DNA of 64,000 nt from Micromonospora gifhornensis (GTDB lineage: Bacteria; Actinomycetota; Actinomycetes; Mycobacteriales; Micromonosporaceae). The translations under genes were made by a program, and so were the position numbers. Positions 36,131 to 44,653 of the stretch are shown here, one piece after another. The notes below the pieces were generated by a model that had not been told where the DNA came from, searched no databases, and was given only the letters and a program-made list of their open reading frames with translations. The stretch covers positions 62,001 through 126,000 of the forward strand of contig NZ_BOPA01000018.1 in assembly GCF_016863515.1 (NCBI RefSeq). The letters run 5' to 3'. Position 1 is the first letter of the stretch; each line of letters begins with the position of its first letter.

Positions 36131-36571
36131 GTGGAGGACTACTACGAGTATCGGCACACGGTCGGTTTCGAGGAGACAAACCTGGTCGGCAACGTCTACT
36201 ACGTCAACTACCTGCGTTGGCAGGGCCGTTGCCGGGAGATGTTCCTGCACGACAAGGCGAACGATGTCCTCGATGACCTGCGCAGCGATCTCAAGCTGTT
36301 CACGTTGAAGGTCGACTGCGAGTTCTTCGCGGAAATCACCGCCTTCGACCAGTTGGCCATTCGTATGCGGCTGGTCGAACTCGCCCAGACACAGATCGAA
36401 TTCAGCTTCGACTATGTCCGGATGCATCCCGAGGGCGAGGTGCTGGTCGCCCGCGGCCGGCAACGGGTGGCCTGCATGCGGGGGCCGAACAACCGCACCA
36501 GCCCGTCCCGGGTGCCGGAGGCGCTGGCCCGGGCACTGGCGCCCTACCGGGTGCGGGCGCGGGCGGCATAG
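36131..36571 (+). CDS. tebC: Enediyne thioesterase TEBC (E10), hot-dog fold
   Basis: This 146-residue protein belongs to the hot-dog-fold thioesterases of enediyne loci, which release the polyene (heptaene type) from the PKSE ACP. It has the family block TNLVGNVYYVNYLRWQGRCR near residues 15-35, holding the conserved asparagine and arginine region, then the long helix REMFLHDKANDVLDDL. The GTG start lies 2 bp after the PKSE stop, so its translation is coupled to PKSE. Length is normal. Confidence 0.93.
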   Translation: MEDYYEYRHTVGFEETNLVGNVYYVNYLRWQGRCREMFLHDKANDVLDDLRSDLKLFTLKVDCEFFAEITAFDQLAIRMRLVELAQTQIEFSFDYVRMHPEGEVLVARGRQRVACMRGPNNRTSPSRVPEALARALAPYRVRARAA

Positions 36572-36590
36572 CGATCCACGGGAGGTACAC

Positions 36591-37172
36591 GTGAACGTCC
36601 AGCCAGAGCCCACCGTCGAGCCGTGCGATCCGGTCCAGTTGCGCCGTGCGTTCGGCACGTTCGCCACGGGCGTGACCGTGGTGACCGTGGGCGGGGAATG
36701 TCCACACGGGATGACCGCGAACTCGTTCACGTCGGTCTCCCTGGATCCGCCCCTGGTGCTCATCTGCGTCGACCAACAGGCGATCATGCATCGCAGCCTG
36801 ATCGAGTGCGGCCAGTTCGGGGTCTCCGTCCTGGCCGCACACCAGGAGCCGGTGGCCCGGCACTTCGCCGACCGCCGACGCCCGTTGGGCGCCGCTCAGT
36901 TCGACGCGGTCGACTGGGTGCCGGGCCGGCTCACCGGCGCCCCGCTGATCGTCGGGGCGCTGGCGCACTTCGAGTGCGAGCTGTGGCGGTCCTACGAGGG
37001 TGGGGACCACACCATCTTCGTGGCCAACCTGCTCGCGGTCCGTCGGGAACCCGAGGCCGACGGGGTGCTGTTCGTACGTGGCCGGTTCCGGCAACTCGAC
37101 CGGAACGGCATCGACGTGGCTGACGGTGTGCCGGCATGGCAGGCCGCGGCCCGAGGCGGGGTGACGGGATGA
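36591..37172 (+). CDS. Flavin reductase (E6-like)
   Basis: This 193-residue protein is a HpaC-type NAD(P)H:flavin reductase. The FMN-binding pattern FGTFATGVTVVTVGG, the GMTANSFTSVSLDPPLVLIC block and SVLAAHQEPVARHFAD are typical. It resembles the E6 proteins of enediyne loci, which supply reduced flavin to flavin-dependent monooxygenases. No obvious two-component flavin monooxygenase gene lies in this window, so its partner may be outside the window or be one of the oxidoreductases here. The GTG at 36591 is preceded by a perfect GGAGGT. Its stop overlaps the P450 ATG by 4 bases. Confidence 0.9.
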   Translation: MNVQPEPTVEPCDPVQLRRAFGTFATGVTVVTVGGECPHGMTANSFTSVSLDPPLVLICVDQQAIMHRSLIECGQFGVSVLAAHQEPVARHFADRRRPLGAAQFDAVDWVPGRLTGAPLIVGALAHFECELWRSYEGGDHTIFVANLLAVRREPEADGVLFVRGRFRQLDRNGIDVADGVPAWQAAARGGVTG

Positions 37173-38521
37173 CCATCGCAGGAGCGCGGCGGGTCACGGC
37201 GGGGCCGACCGGAGCGGCGATGCTGCGTACGCTCTGGCAGCTCGCCCAGGACCGGCTGGGCATGATGCGCACTGCGGCCAGCTACGGCGACGTGGTCCGG
37301 CTCGGGCCGAGTTTCAAACGGCTTTACTTCTTCAATCACCCGGACCACGCCAAGTACGTGCTGGCCGACAACAGCCAGAACTACCACAAGGGCGTCGGAC
37401 TGGCCCAGGCCCGGAGGGCCCTCGGCGACGGCCTGCTCACTAGCGAGGGTGAGCTGTGGCGCAAACAGCGGCGGGTGATCCAACCGGCGTTCCAGGCCAA
37501 GCGGATCGCCGCTCAGGCCGGTGTGGTCGTCGAGGAGGCCGTCGGGCTGGTGGACCGGCTGCGGGCGCACCGCGACGGCGCTCCCGTCGACATCGTCAAG
37601 GAGATGACCGGGCTCACCCTTGGTGTGCTCGGTCGTACGCTGCTCGACAGCGACCTCAGCGAGCACCGCTCGGTGGGCCACTCCTTCGAGGTCATGCAGG
37701 ACCAGGCCATGTTCGAGATGGTCACCATGGGTTCCGTACCGACCTGGCTGCCGTTGCCGCACCAGCTGCGGTTCCGGCGGGCCCGGCGGGACCTGCAACG
37801 GGTCGTCGACGCGTTGGTCGCCCAGCGGCGGGCGCGGGGCGAGGAGGGCGACGACGCCTTGTCTCGGCTGATCGTCTCGACGCGGCAGGAGGCCGACCCT
37901 CGGGTGGGTCGGCTGCGGATGCGCGACGAACTGGTCACCCTGCTGCTGGCCGGTCACGAGACCACGGCCAGCACGCTGGGCTGGACCTTCCACCTGCTTG
38001 ACCGGCACCCGGAGGTGCTGGAGCGGGTCCGCGCCGAGGCGGTGGAGGTGCTCGGCGACCGGCAGCCGGTGTACGAGGACCTGGCCCGGCTGCGGTTCAC
38101 CGCACAGGTGATCAATGAGGCGATGCGGCTGTACCCGCCGGTGTGGATGCTCTCCCGGATCGCCCAGCAACCCGACGTGATCGGCGGTTACCACGTGCCG
38201 GGCGGCTCGGACGTGCTGATCTGCCCGTACACCCTGCACCGGCACCCGGAGTTCTGGGACGACCCGGACCGGTTCGACCCGGACCGGTTCGACCCCGCCC
38301 GCCCGAACGACCGGCCGCGCTACGCGTACGTGCCGTTCGGCGCCGGACCACGGTTCTGCGTGGGTAACCACCTGGGACTGATGGAGGCCACCTTCGTGAC
38401 CGCCATGGTGGTGCGGGAACTGCGGCTGACCGGCGACCCGGCGTACCAGGTGGTGCCCGAACCGATGCTCTCCCTGCGGATCAAGGGCGGCCTGCCGATG
38501 CGGGTCACGGGGGTCTCCTGA
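37169..38521 (+). CDS. Cytochrome P450 (E7-like)
   Basis: This 450-residue P450 has the I-helix oxygen-binding motif AGHETTAS near residue 260, the K-helix ExxR (Glu317, Arg320 in NEAMRLYPP) and the heme loop FGAGPRFCVGNH with the cysteine ligand Cys397. Its sequence style resembles CYP102/class-E-like bacterial forms seen as E7 in enediyne clusters, where it is thought to oxidise the core. It overlaps the flavin reductase gene (ATGA) and is the last gene before a strong hairpin (38542-38571), so it closes the warhead operon. Substrate and electron donor are not evident. Confidence 0.93.
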   Translation: MTIAGARRVTAGPTGAAMLRTLWQLAQDRLGMMRTAASYGDVVRLGPSFKRLYFFNHPDHAKYVLADNSQNYHKGVGLAQARRALGDGLLTSEGELWRKQRRVIQPAFQAKRIAAQAGVVVEEAVGLVDRLRAHRDGAPVDIVKEMTGLTLGVLGRTLLDSDLSEHRSVGHSFEVMQDQAMFEMVTMGSVPTWLPLPHQLRFRRARRDLQRVVDALVAQRRARGEEGDDALSRLIVSTRQEADPRVGRLRMRDELVTLLLAGHETTASTLGWTFHLLDRHPEVLERVRAEAVEVLGDRQPVYEDLARLRFTAQVINEAMRLYPPVWMLSRIAQQPDVIGGYHVPGGSDVLICPYTLHRHPEFWDDPDRFDPDRFDPARPNDRPRYAYVPFGAGPRFCVGNHLGLMEATFVTAMVVRELRLTGDPAYQVVPEPMLSLRIKGGLPMRVTGVS

Positions 38522-38541
38522 CCGATGGCGCGATGAACGGA

Positions 38542-38571
38542 CGGCGTGCCGCCGCCGACGGCGGCACGCCG
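38542..38571 (+). terminator. Hairpin closing the warhead operon
   Basis: CGGCGTGCCGCCG and its exact complement (13-bp stem) enclose a 4-nt CCGA loop, 20 bp after the P450 stop. The stem is nearly all GC and the position suits an intrinsic terminator of the unbV-to-P450 transcript. There is no T tract. The rest of the 276-bp gap, A/T-rich near 38690-38770, probably holds the promoter of the next gene. Confidence 0.75.
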
Positions 38572-38797
38572 GCGCAAGCCCGGAACACATTGACGATGCG
38601 CACCGTCGCGATGCATTTCGCTGTGCACCAGCAGCGGCCGCACGCGGCGGTAATGCGGTGTGTGCGGGGTCGGAAAAGCAGTCGAAAATGGCCCCATTCT
38701 GCCGGCTGAACTGCTCGATGGGGCAACCGTCATAGCCGGTATTCGGGATCGCAATTATTGAGAAGGCCGCCGCAATTCCACATGCCACGATTCGTCC

Positions 38798-41700
38798 GTG
38801 GCAACGAGCGGAGAAACGACGCTGACCGGCGACGCCGAGGTGACGGTCGAGCCAGGCCCCACCTCCTGGGTGCAGGACGGTGTGTGGTTGCTGGAGCAAC
38901 TCGCCCCGTACCGGGGTGTGCACCGGTTGGTCCGTACCTGGCACGTGCACGGGACGATCGACGTGCCGGCGCTGCGATCGGCCTGGCGCACACTGCTGGA
39001 TCGGCACGAGGTGCTGCGGACCCGGCTGGTCGAGGTGGACGGCGTCCCGCAGCCGGTGGTCTCCGCCGACACCAACGGCGCGTTCGTCCACGTCGACCTC
39101 GGGCACCTGGCCGACGCGGAACGCGAACGCGCCGTCGACCGGGTCTGCGCGGCGGCCGCCTCCGTCCCGGAGCGGGCCACCGACACGCCGCTGGCCCGGT
39201 TGACGCTGGTGCGTACCGGCTCCGCCACGCACCGGCTGGTGCTGGCACTGCATCGTGCGGTGGCCGACGACCGGTCGATCTCGATCATCGTTGACGAGCT
39301 GTCCATCTGCTACGCCGCGCAGGTGCGCCCCGGGCCGGTCACACCCGCGTCGCTGGCCCCGGTGCTGCGCTACGCCGAGTACGCCCGCTGGCAGCGTGAC
39401 CTGGTGGACGGTCCCGTCGGTCGCCGGCTGCTGGACTGGTGGACCGCCCACCTCACCCCGCTGCCGCCGCCGGTGCCACTGCCCGTCGACCATGACGGCG
39501 CCACCCGCCCGGCCGGGCCCGCCGGCCTGGTGCCGTTCGACTGGGGCACCGCCCTCGCCGACCAGCTGGCCACGTACTGCCGGACCCGGTCGGCCACCCC
39601 GGCGGCGGTGCTGCTGGCCGCGGTGCAGGCGGTCCTGCACCGGTACGGCGACGACGACCGGGTGACCGTCGCGATGCCGGTACCGGTGCCACCGCCCGGG
39701 TTTCCCGCGCTCGTCGGCCCCTGCGACAACCTGCTGGTCCTCACCGCTGATCTCGGCGGCTACCCCACCTTCAGCGAGGTGGTCGACCGGGCCGCGGCCG
39801 TGCTGCGGGCCGCCACCAGACACCGGGAGCTGCCGTTCGCGCGGCTGGTCCGGGAACTGCCCGTCGAGCGTGACCCGAGGCGGGTGCCGTTCTGCGACGT
39901 CCTGCTGGCCCTACCGGGTCCGGAGGCGGACCTGCGGCTGGCCGGTGCCGGTGTCGTGCCGACGGCGGTGACCGACCTCGGCCCCACCGTCGCGGATCTG
40001 GCGATCACCGTCCGCAGTACCTGGCCCACGGTCGCCGGCACCCTCAGCCACCGCGCGGACCGGTTCGCCACCGCCACCGCCGCCGGCCTGCTCGGGCAGG
40101 TGCGTACGCTGCTGTCGGCCGCGCTCGACGCGCCGCACACGCCGGTGCATCGGCTCTCCCTGGACGGCCCGGCGCTGGTCGGCTCGACCGACGGCCCGCG
40201 CGCCGAGGCGCTGCCCGTGCACGAGATCGTCCGACGGCGTGCCGGGCAGACTCCGGAGGCCGTCGCCGTGGCCAGCCGGGAAGGCCGGTGGACGTACGGC
40301 GAACTGGAGCGCCGCACCGCGGCGGTGGCCACCTACCTGCGCGGGCTGGCCGTCGAGGGCGAGCCCGTGGCAGTGCGGATGACACCCGGGCCATGGCAGC
40401 TCGCCGCGTCCCTGGGTGTCCTGCGCGCCGGTGGTCACCTGGTCTGGTTCGGCACCGGCGACGCCGGGCGGCGCGGCCGGGCGATCCTGTCGCAGCTGCG
40501 TCCGGTCTGTCTGCTCCGGACGGGGGAGGACCCGGACGACGACCTGGCCCGCTGGTTCCGCGACGAACTCGACGGCCGGCTGGTCGACGTGACGTGCCTG
40601 CCCCGCCCGTCGACGACGACGGCGCCGGCACCGACCGACGACCTCACCCGCACGGCCTACGTGGCGTACGCCTCGGAGTGCGCCGGGCGACCGGCGGTCA
40701 TCGCTCACGACCACGCGGCGCTCGCCCAGTTCGTCACCTGGATGGCCGACGCCCTGGAGTTGACGCCCGGCGCCCGGGTGGCGCAGTGGCTCGCCCCGGA
40801 GCACGCCCCGAGCCTGTGCGAGACGGTCGCCACGCTGGTCGGCGGCGGCACCCTGCATCCTGTGCCGGTCCGCATCCGGGCGCACCCGGAGAAGCTGGTC
40901 GACTGGTTGGTCCGGGAGCGCATCACCTTCCTCCAGACGGTGCCGAGCCTCGCCCGGGAGCTGCTCGGCGTCCTCGCGGCCCGGGAGCCGACCGACCGGC
41001 CCACCAGCCTGCGCCGGCTGGTGCTGACCGGCGAGACACTGTCGGATGAGGTGGTGAACGGCTTCCGGCGGGTGCTGCCGGCGACCCGGCTGGCGACCGT
41101 CTACGGCCCCGCCGAGACCATCGCGGCCACCTGGCACGAGATCACCGGCCCGGTGCCGGCGAGCGTGCCGATCGGCCGCCCGATTCCCGGACGGCAGGTG
41201 CTGGTCCTCGACGAGGCGGACCAGCCCTGCCCGACGGGCCTCACCGGCGAGATCGTGGTACGCAGCCGCTACGTATGCGACGGCTACCTCGACGACCGCG
41301 ACGGTGAGCACGACGGCAGCGGCGACGATAGTGGCTGGCGGCGGGCGGCCTTCCGGGCCCCCGACGGGGAGCCGGACGACGACACCGACCTGCGCTGGTA
41401 CCGCACCGGTGACCTCGGCCGCTGGCGCTGGGACGGCCTGCTGGAGTTGCGTGGTCGCCGCGATCCGGTCGAGGCTCTGCCTCGCTCTGCGGCCGGCGAG
41501 GGGAAGCGTCGCCGACCGCCCACACCGAGATCGGCAGCGGCGCGACGGCCGGTGGACAGCCCGGTGCAACGGGGCCTGGCCGAGATCTGGTCGGCGCTGC
41601 TGGGCACCGGTCCGTTCGCGGCCGACACCTCGTTCTTCGACGCCGGCGGGCACTCGATGCTCGTCCCCCAGCTCGTCCAGCGGATCCAGCGACGCTTCGG

Positions 41701-41818
41701 TGTCACGGTTCCGCTGCGCGAGTGCTTCACCCACCACACGTTGGCCGGCATGATCGCCCTGGTCGAGGCAGCGGAAGGTCGGGCAGACCTCGCAGCTGTC
41801 GCAGCCGCGGCACCGTAG
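38798..41818 (+). CDS. NRPS-like C-A-T protein with degenerate C and A domains
   Basis: This 1006-residue protein has the layout condensation, adenylation, carrier. In the C domain (about 20-440) the HHxxxDG motif reads HRAVADD (His152, Arg153), so the catalytic second histidine is lost. In the A domain (about 465-870) the P-loop that normally reads TSGSTGxPKG is YASECAGRPAV, and the usual FDxSV substrate-pocket block is missing. After YRTGDLGRW and GRRDPVEA only some 30 residues remain before the carrier, so the C-terminal A subdomain with the A10 lysine is absent. VYGPAET and other structural A motifs survive. The carrier (about 910-1000) looks intact with Ser953 in FFDAGGHSM. The protein probably holds a substrate loaded by another enzyme or acts as a scaffold. 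It lies just after the warhead operon. Confidence 0.9.
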   Translation: MATSGETTLTGDAEVTVEPGPTSWVQDGVWLLEQLAPYRGVHRLVRTWHVHGTIDVPALRSAWRTLLDRHEVLRTRLVEVDGVPQPVVSADTNGAFVHVDLGHLADAERERAVDRVCAAAASVPERATDTPLARLTLVRTGSATHRLVLALHRAVADDRSISIIVDELSICYAAQVRPGPVTPASLAPVLRYAEYARWQRDLVDGPVGRRLLDWWTAHLTPLPPPVPLPVDHDGATRPAGPAGLVPFDWGTALADQLATYCRTRSATPAAVLLAAVQAVLHRYGDDDRVTVAMPVPVPPPGFPALVGPCDNLLVLTADLGGYPTFSEVVDRAAAVLRAATRHRELPFARLVRELPVERDPRRVPFCDVLLALPGPEADLRLAGAGVVPTAVTDLGPTVADLAITVRSTWPTVAGTLSHRADRFATATAAGLLGQVRTLLSAALDAPHTPVHRLSLDGPALVGSTDGPRAEALPVHEIVRRRAGQTPEAVAVASREGRWTYGELERRTAAVATYLRGLAVEGEPVAVRMTPGPWQLAASLGVLRAGGHLVWFGTGDAGRRGRAILSQLRPVCLLRTGEDPDDDLARWFRDELDGRLVDVTCLPRPSTTTAPAPTDDLTRTAYVAYASECAGRPAVIAHDHAALAQFVTWMADALELTPGARVAQWLAPEHAPSLCETVATLVGGGTLHPVPVRIRAHPEKLVDWLVRERITFLQTVPSLARELLGVLAAREPTDRPTSLRRLVLTGETLSDEVVNGFRRVLPATRLATVYGPAETIAATWHEITGPVPASVPIGRPIPGRQVLVLDEADQPCPTGLTGEIVVRSRYVCDGYLDDRDGEHDGSGDDSGWRRAAFRAPDGEPDDDTDLRWYRTGDLGRWRWDGLLELRGRRDPVEALPRSAAGEGKRRRPPTPRSAAARRPVDSPVQRGLAEIWSALLGTGPFAADTSFFDAGGHSMLVPQLVQRIQRRFGVTVPLRECFTHHTLAGMIALVEAAEGRADLAAVAAAAP

Positions 41819-41897
41819 GCGCGCCGGCGGACCGCCAGGGCGGCCGGCGACGGATCGCCTAGGAGGATGCGCCCGCCGAGGTGACGCCGTCGCCTCG

Positions 41898-42911
41898 TCA
41901 AGCGGCGTCGGCGGCCAGCCCGGCCTGTCGTCGGCTGATGCGACCGGTGCGGTACAACCACGCCACGGTGTCCCGGATCGTCTCGGTGACCGGGCGTGTC
42001 GGCGCAGGTACCTCCGGGCCGGTACGCAGGTCGCAGTGACAGGTGTAGACCGCGCCGTACTCGACGGGGACGTGCCAGGGCCAGATCCGCTGGAACGCGG
42101 ACGCGGCGGCCCCCACCGGCAGCACCGCCGCCGAGGGCAGGTAGCCGACCGGCAACCGGCGGCCGGTGACCTCGCGTACGGCCGCGACGAACTCGCGGGT
42201 GGACAGGGTCCGTCCCGGTGCCAGCAGGCGTCGCGGACCCGACCCGGAGCCCAGCGCCGCGACGTGCAGGTCGGCCACCTCGCGGACGTCACCCACCGGA
42301 AATCCGCCGCCCGGCCAGATGGGCAGTTGCCCGCGCAGCAGCGCCCGCAACCTGGCGACCTGGTCGCCGACGTACGGGTCGTGTGGGCCCAGCGTGGCCA
42401 TCGGGTAGGTGATGACCACCGGTGATCCCGCTGCCTGGTGCCGCCGGGCCACCTCCTCGGCAGCCGCCTTGGTGGCCATGTACCGCTCCCGCGGACGGCC
42501 GACAGGCAGATCCGTGGCGAGCGGAACCCCTCCGGTCGGTGCCAGGGCCACCACCGAGGACACATGCACGATCGTCTCGACGTCGGCCGCGCGAGCCGCG
42601 TCGAGCACCACCTCGGTGCCATCGACGTTCACCTGCCGCATGTGCGCGTGACGGCGGCTGTCGAACGAGTAGACCCCGGCGGCGTGCAGGACCGCGGCGC
42701 AGCCGCCCACCGCCCGGCCGACCGACCGCGCGTCGGTGACGTCACCGGCGACGGCCGCCACGTCCGCGGCGGACAATCCGAGTGGTCCGAGGGCACGCCC
42801 GACCGTGTCGGGGTCACGAACCAACAGTCGCACCTCGTGCCCGGCACGCAGCAACGCCGCGACCGTGTGCGAGCCGATGAAACCGGTGCCGCCGGTGACC
42901 AGTACACGCAC
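41898..42911 (-). CDS. NAD(P)-dependent extended SDR (epimerase/dihydroflavonol-reductase-like)
   Basis: This 337-residue protein opens with the Rossmann motif TGGTGFIGSHTVAALL and has the catalytic YxxxK as Tyr144 and Lys148 in RYMATKAAAEE. Extended SDRs of this type reduce ketones or epimerise or dehydrate sugar nucleotides. The sequence looks closer to dihydroflavonol-reductase-like reductases than to dTDP-sugar enzymes, and no other deoxysugar gene is present, so a keto reduction on the core or side chain is more likely. It converges with the pseudo-NRPS gene and lies downstream of the SgcJ-like gene on the same strand. Confidence 0.88.
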   Translation of the reverse strand: MRVLVTGGTGFIGSHTVAALLRAGHEVRLLVRDPDTVGRALGPLGLSAADVAAVAGDVTDARSVGRAVGGCAAVLHAAGVYSFDSRRHAHMRQVNVDGTEVVLDAARAADVETIVHVSSVVALAPTGGVPLATDLPVGRPRERYMATKAAAEEVARRHQAAGSPVVITYPMATLGPHDPYVGDQVARLRALLRGQLPIWPGGGFPVGDVREVADLHVAALGSGSGPRRLLAPGRTLSTREFVAAVREVTGRRLPVGYLPSAAVLPVGAAASAFQRIWPWHVPVEYGAVYTCHCDLRTGPEVPAPTRPVTETIRDTVAWLYRTGRISRRQAGLAADAA

Positions 42912-43000
42912 GTTCGTTCCTGCCCTTCACTGGAAGCTGGGACACCTTGGACGGCACCGGTCAGCGGGACCTTCGACAAGGCGCCGAAGGACGTGCACGG

Positions 43001-43423
43001 TCAGCGCGCGTCGCGCGGGCTGTTCTGGTACGCGGTCAACTTCCAGCCGTCCGGGGTACGGACCAGCAGCCAGGAGGCGCGGATGGCCCGCTCGGCCGCC
43101 ACCTCCGTCTCACCCGGGGCGAGCACGCCGCCCTCGGTGAGCAACAGCGCCACGTCGGGACGGAGGAAGCGGATCTCGAAGGGCTGCCCGGTGACGCGGG
43201 TCCCCTTGTAGGGGCCGGCGAAGCCCTGCGCGATGAAGTCGCGGATGTCGTCGCGGCCCTTGCGGGCCACACCGGCCAGGATCATGGTGCCGTCCGGCGT
43301 GAAGAGATCGGCGAAGGCGTCGGCGTCGTTCGCCGCCCACGCCCGCACGAGCCGTTCGGGTAGGGCCGCGACAGCGGCTCGGTCGTCGGCGGACACCTGC
43401 GGTCCGAGGCTGTTGGTGGTCAC
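43001..43423 (-). CDS. SgcJ/EcaC-type NTF2-like enediyne protein
   Basis: This 140-residue protein has the SnoaL/NTF2 fold pattern of the SgcJ/EcaC family, members of which accompany many enediyne loci. Features include RLVRAWAANDADAFADLFTPDG, GRDDIRDFIAQGF and the closing strand block RASWLLVRTPDGWKLTAYQN. SgcJ-type proteins are implicated in core formation or binding rather than a defined reaction. The GTG at 43423 is preceded by GGAAGGAG. It is likely co-transcribed with the SDR gene 89 bp downstream. Confidence 0.85.
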   Translation of the reverse strand: MTTNSLGPQVSADDRAAVAALPERLVRAWAANDADAFADLFTPDGTMILAGVARKGRDDIRDFIAQGFAGPYKGTRVTGQPFEIRFLRPDVALLLTEGGVLAPGETEVAAERAIRASWLLVRTPDGWKLTAYQNSPRDAR

Positions 43424-44026
43424 GGGTGACTCCTTCCGTCAGAGGCGCGTCAGGCCTCAGATGGTGCGGGTGTCCAGGGCAAGGTTTGCGGCATTCCAGA
43501 CGTCGGTGGCTGGCACTGCGCTCTCCTTGATGTCGGCTGGTCGGCGACTCCACGCCATGGGCACCCTGCTGCGTGCTGAGGGCGATCCCGCCGGAAGCGG
43601 GTGCCGGACGGCGCAGCCCGTCACCTGTGAGAATTACAGTGGTGCAGCGGCCGTCGCATCTCTCCGAGTGCGTGACTGGACAGTGCTCCGCCGCACGTCA
43701 GCGCAATGATGGTCGCTCGGACCGTTGCCTACGCGCGCCGTCACCGGTCGCCGCTCGACCGAACCGCAGGCTGGGCCACGAATGGACAAGTGATCGATGA
43801 ACATCGACAGGCCTGCACCGGGTCGGAGGCCTTCGCAGGCACCCACCTTCGTCGTGCTCGCGCCTGTGGGACAACCGGTGCGCACACCCGAGGATGCGAG
43901 GGTGGATGCCGGCCCTACGGCCGGCGCGCCGATTGCTGATGGATGGCGAAGCACGGCCATCGCGACGTCAGTACACGCAGGACCGGCTCGGTCGGTGATC
44001 AGCACCGACCGGACCGTTCAAGTGGT
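43424..44026. other. Intergenic region upstream of the SgcJ-like gene
   Basis: This interval of about 600 bp contains no open frame with family features or a ribosome site. It should hold the promoter of the SgcJ-like gene at its left end and the 3' end of the CopC-like transcript at its right end. I noticed no strong palindrome or RNA structure. Confidence 0.5.
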
Positions 44027-44644
44027 TCAGCGGCCAGTGGGCTCGTCGGGTGACCCGTCGAGGTGACCGGAGGCGGCCGAGACGGCCGGCGCGCGCCGGT
44101 GACGGGCGGGCCGACGCAGCAGCAGCGCGAGGACGACGACCAGTACCAGGCCGTCGATGACGAGGAGCGTCGCGCCCAACGGGTCGATGCCGTGGGCGTG
44201 GTCGGCGTCGTCCAGGATCGGGTCGGGGACGTCCACGATGCCCTGGGGCGGGACACCGGTGCCGACGCTGAAGCGCAGGATGCCGGTGGCGTCCTGCCCG
44301 TTGGAGAAGGTGATGTGGTAGGCGACGCTGTAGTCGCCCGGGTCGGTGAGCCGCACCGGTTGGCGCAGCCCGGTCTTCCCGTCGGTGCGCACCCGGCCGT
44401 CGTTGACCGCGTTGCCGGCGTTGTCGCGCACGGTGACGTGGGACAGCACCGAGTCGGCGCCGGTGGACAACCGGAGAGTGACGGCGTCCGGCGCGGCGGC
44501 CAGCGCGGCACCGTCACCCGGGTCGACCGATAGGACCTGGGCGACGGTGCCGTCGGACTGCCGGACGACCGCGGCGACGGTGAGGGCGACCCCCACGGAG
44601 GCGAGGGCGGTGACGATGGCCAGCGTGCGGCGCCCGGCAGACAT
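44027..44644 (-). CDS. CopC-like exported protein with C-terminal membrane anchor
   Basis: This 205-residue protein has an N-terminal hydrophobic signal segment, then a CopC/YobA-like beta-sandwich. The pattern starts SVDPGDGAALAAAPDAVTLRLS and ends GDYSVAYHITFSNGQDATGILRFSVG, which matches the family except that the domain lacks an obvious N-terminal histidine copper ligand. A second hydrophobic helix (LLVIDGLVLVVVLALLL) near the C-terminus would anchor it. CopC proteins bind copper in the periplasm or outside the membrane. It sits 9 bp after the His-rich membrane protein gene, so the pair works together. Confidence 0.85.
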   Translation of the reverse strand: MSAGRRTLAIVTALASVGVALTVAAVVRQSDGTVAQVLSVDPGDGAALAAAPDAVTLRLSTGADSVLSHVTVRDNAGNAVNDGRVRTDGKTGLRQPVRLTDPGDYSVAYHITFSNGQDATGILRFSVGTGVPPQGIVDVPDPILDDADHAHGIDPLGATLLVIDGLVLVVVLALLLRRPARHRRAPAVSAASGHLDGSPDEPTGR

Positions 44645-44653
44645 GATGGCCGG

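Noticed and set aside
36992..39823. Minus-strand frame of more than 900 codons across P450 and pseudo-NRPS genes
   Set aside because: It spans a terminator hairpin and two clear genes, and the translation has no recognisable domain.
43573..44005. Several short frames in the gap between SgcJ-like and CopC-like genes
   Set aside because: All overlap each other in different frames and lack start signals or homology features I recognise.
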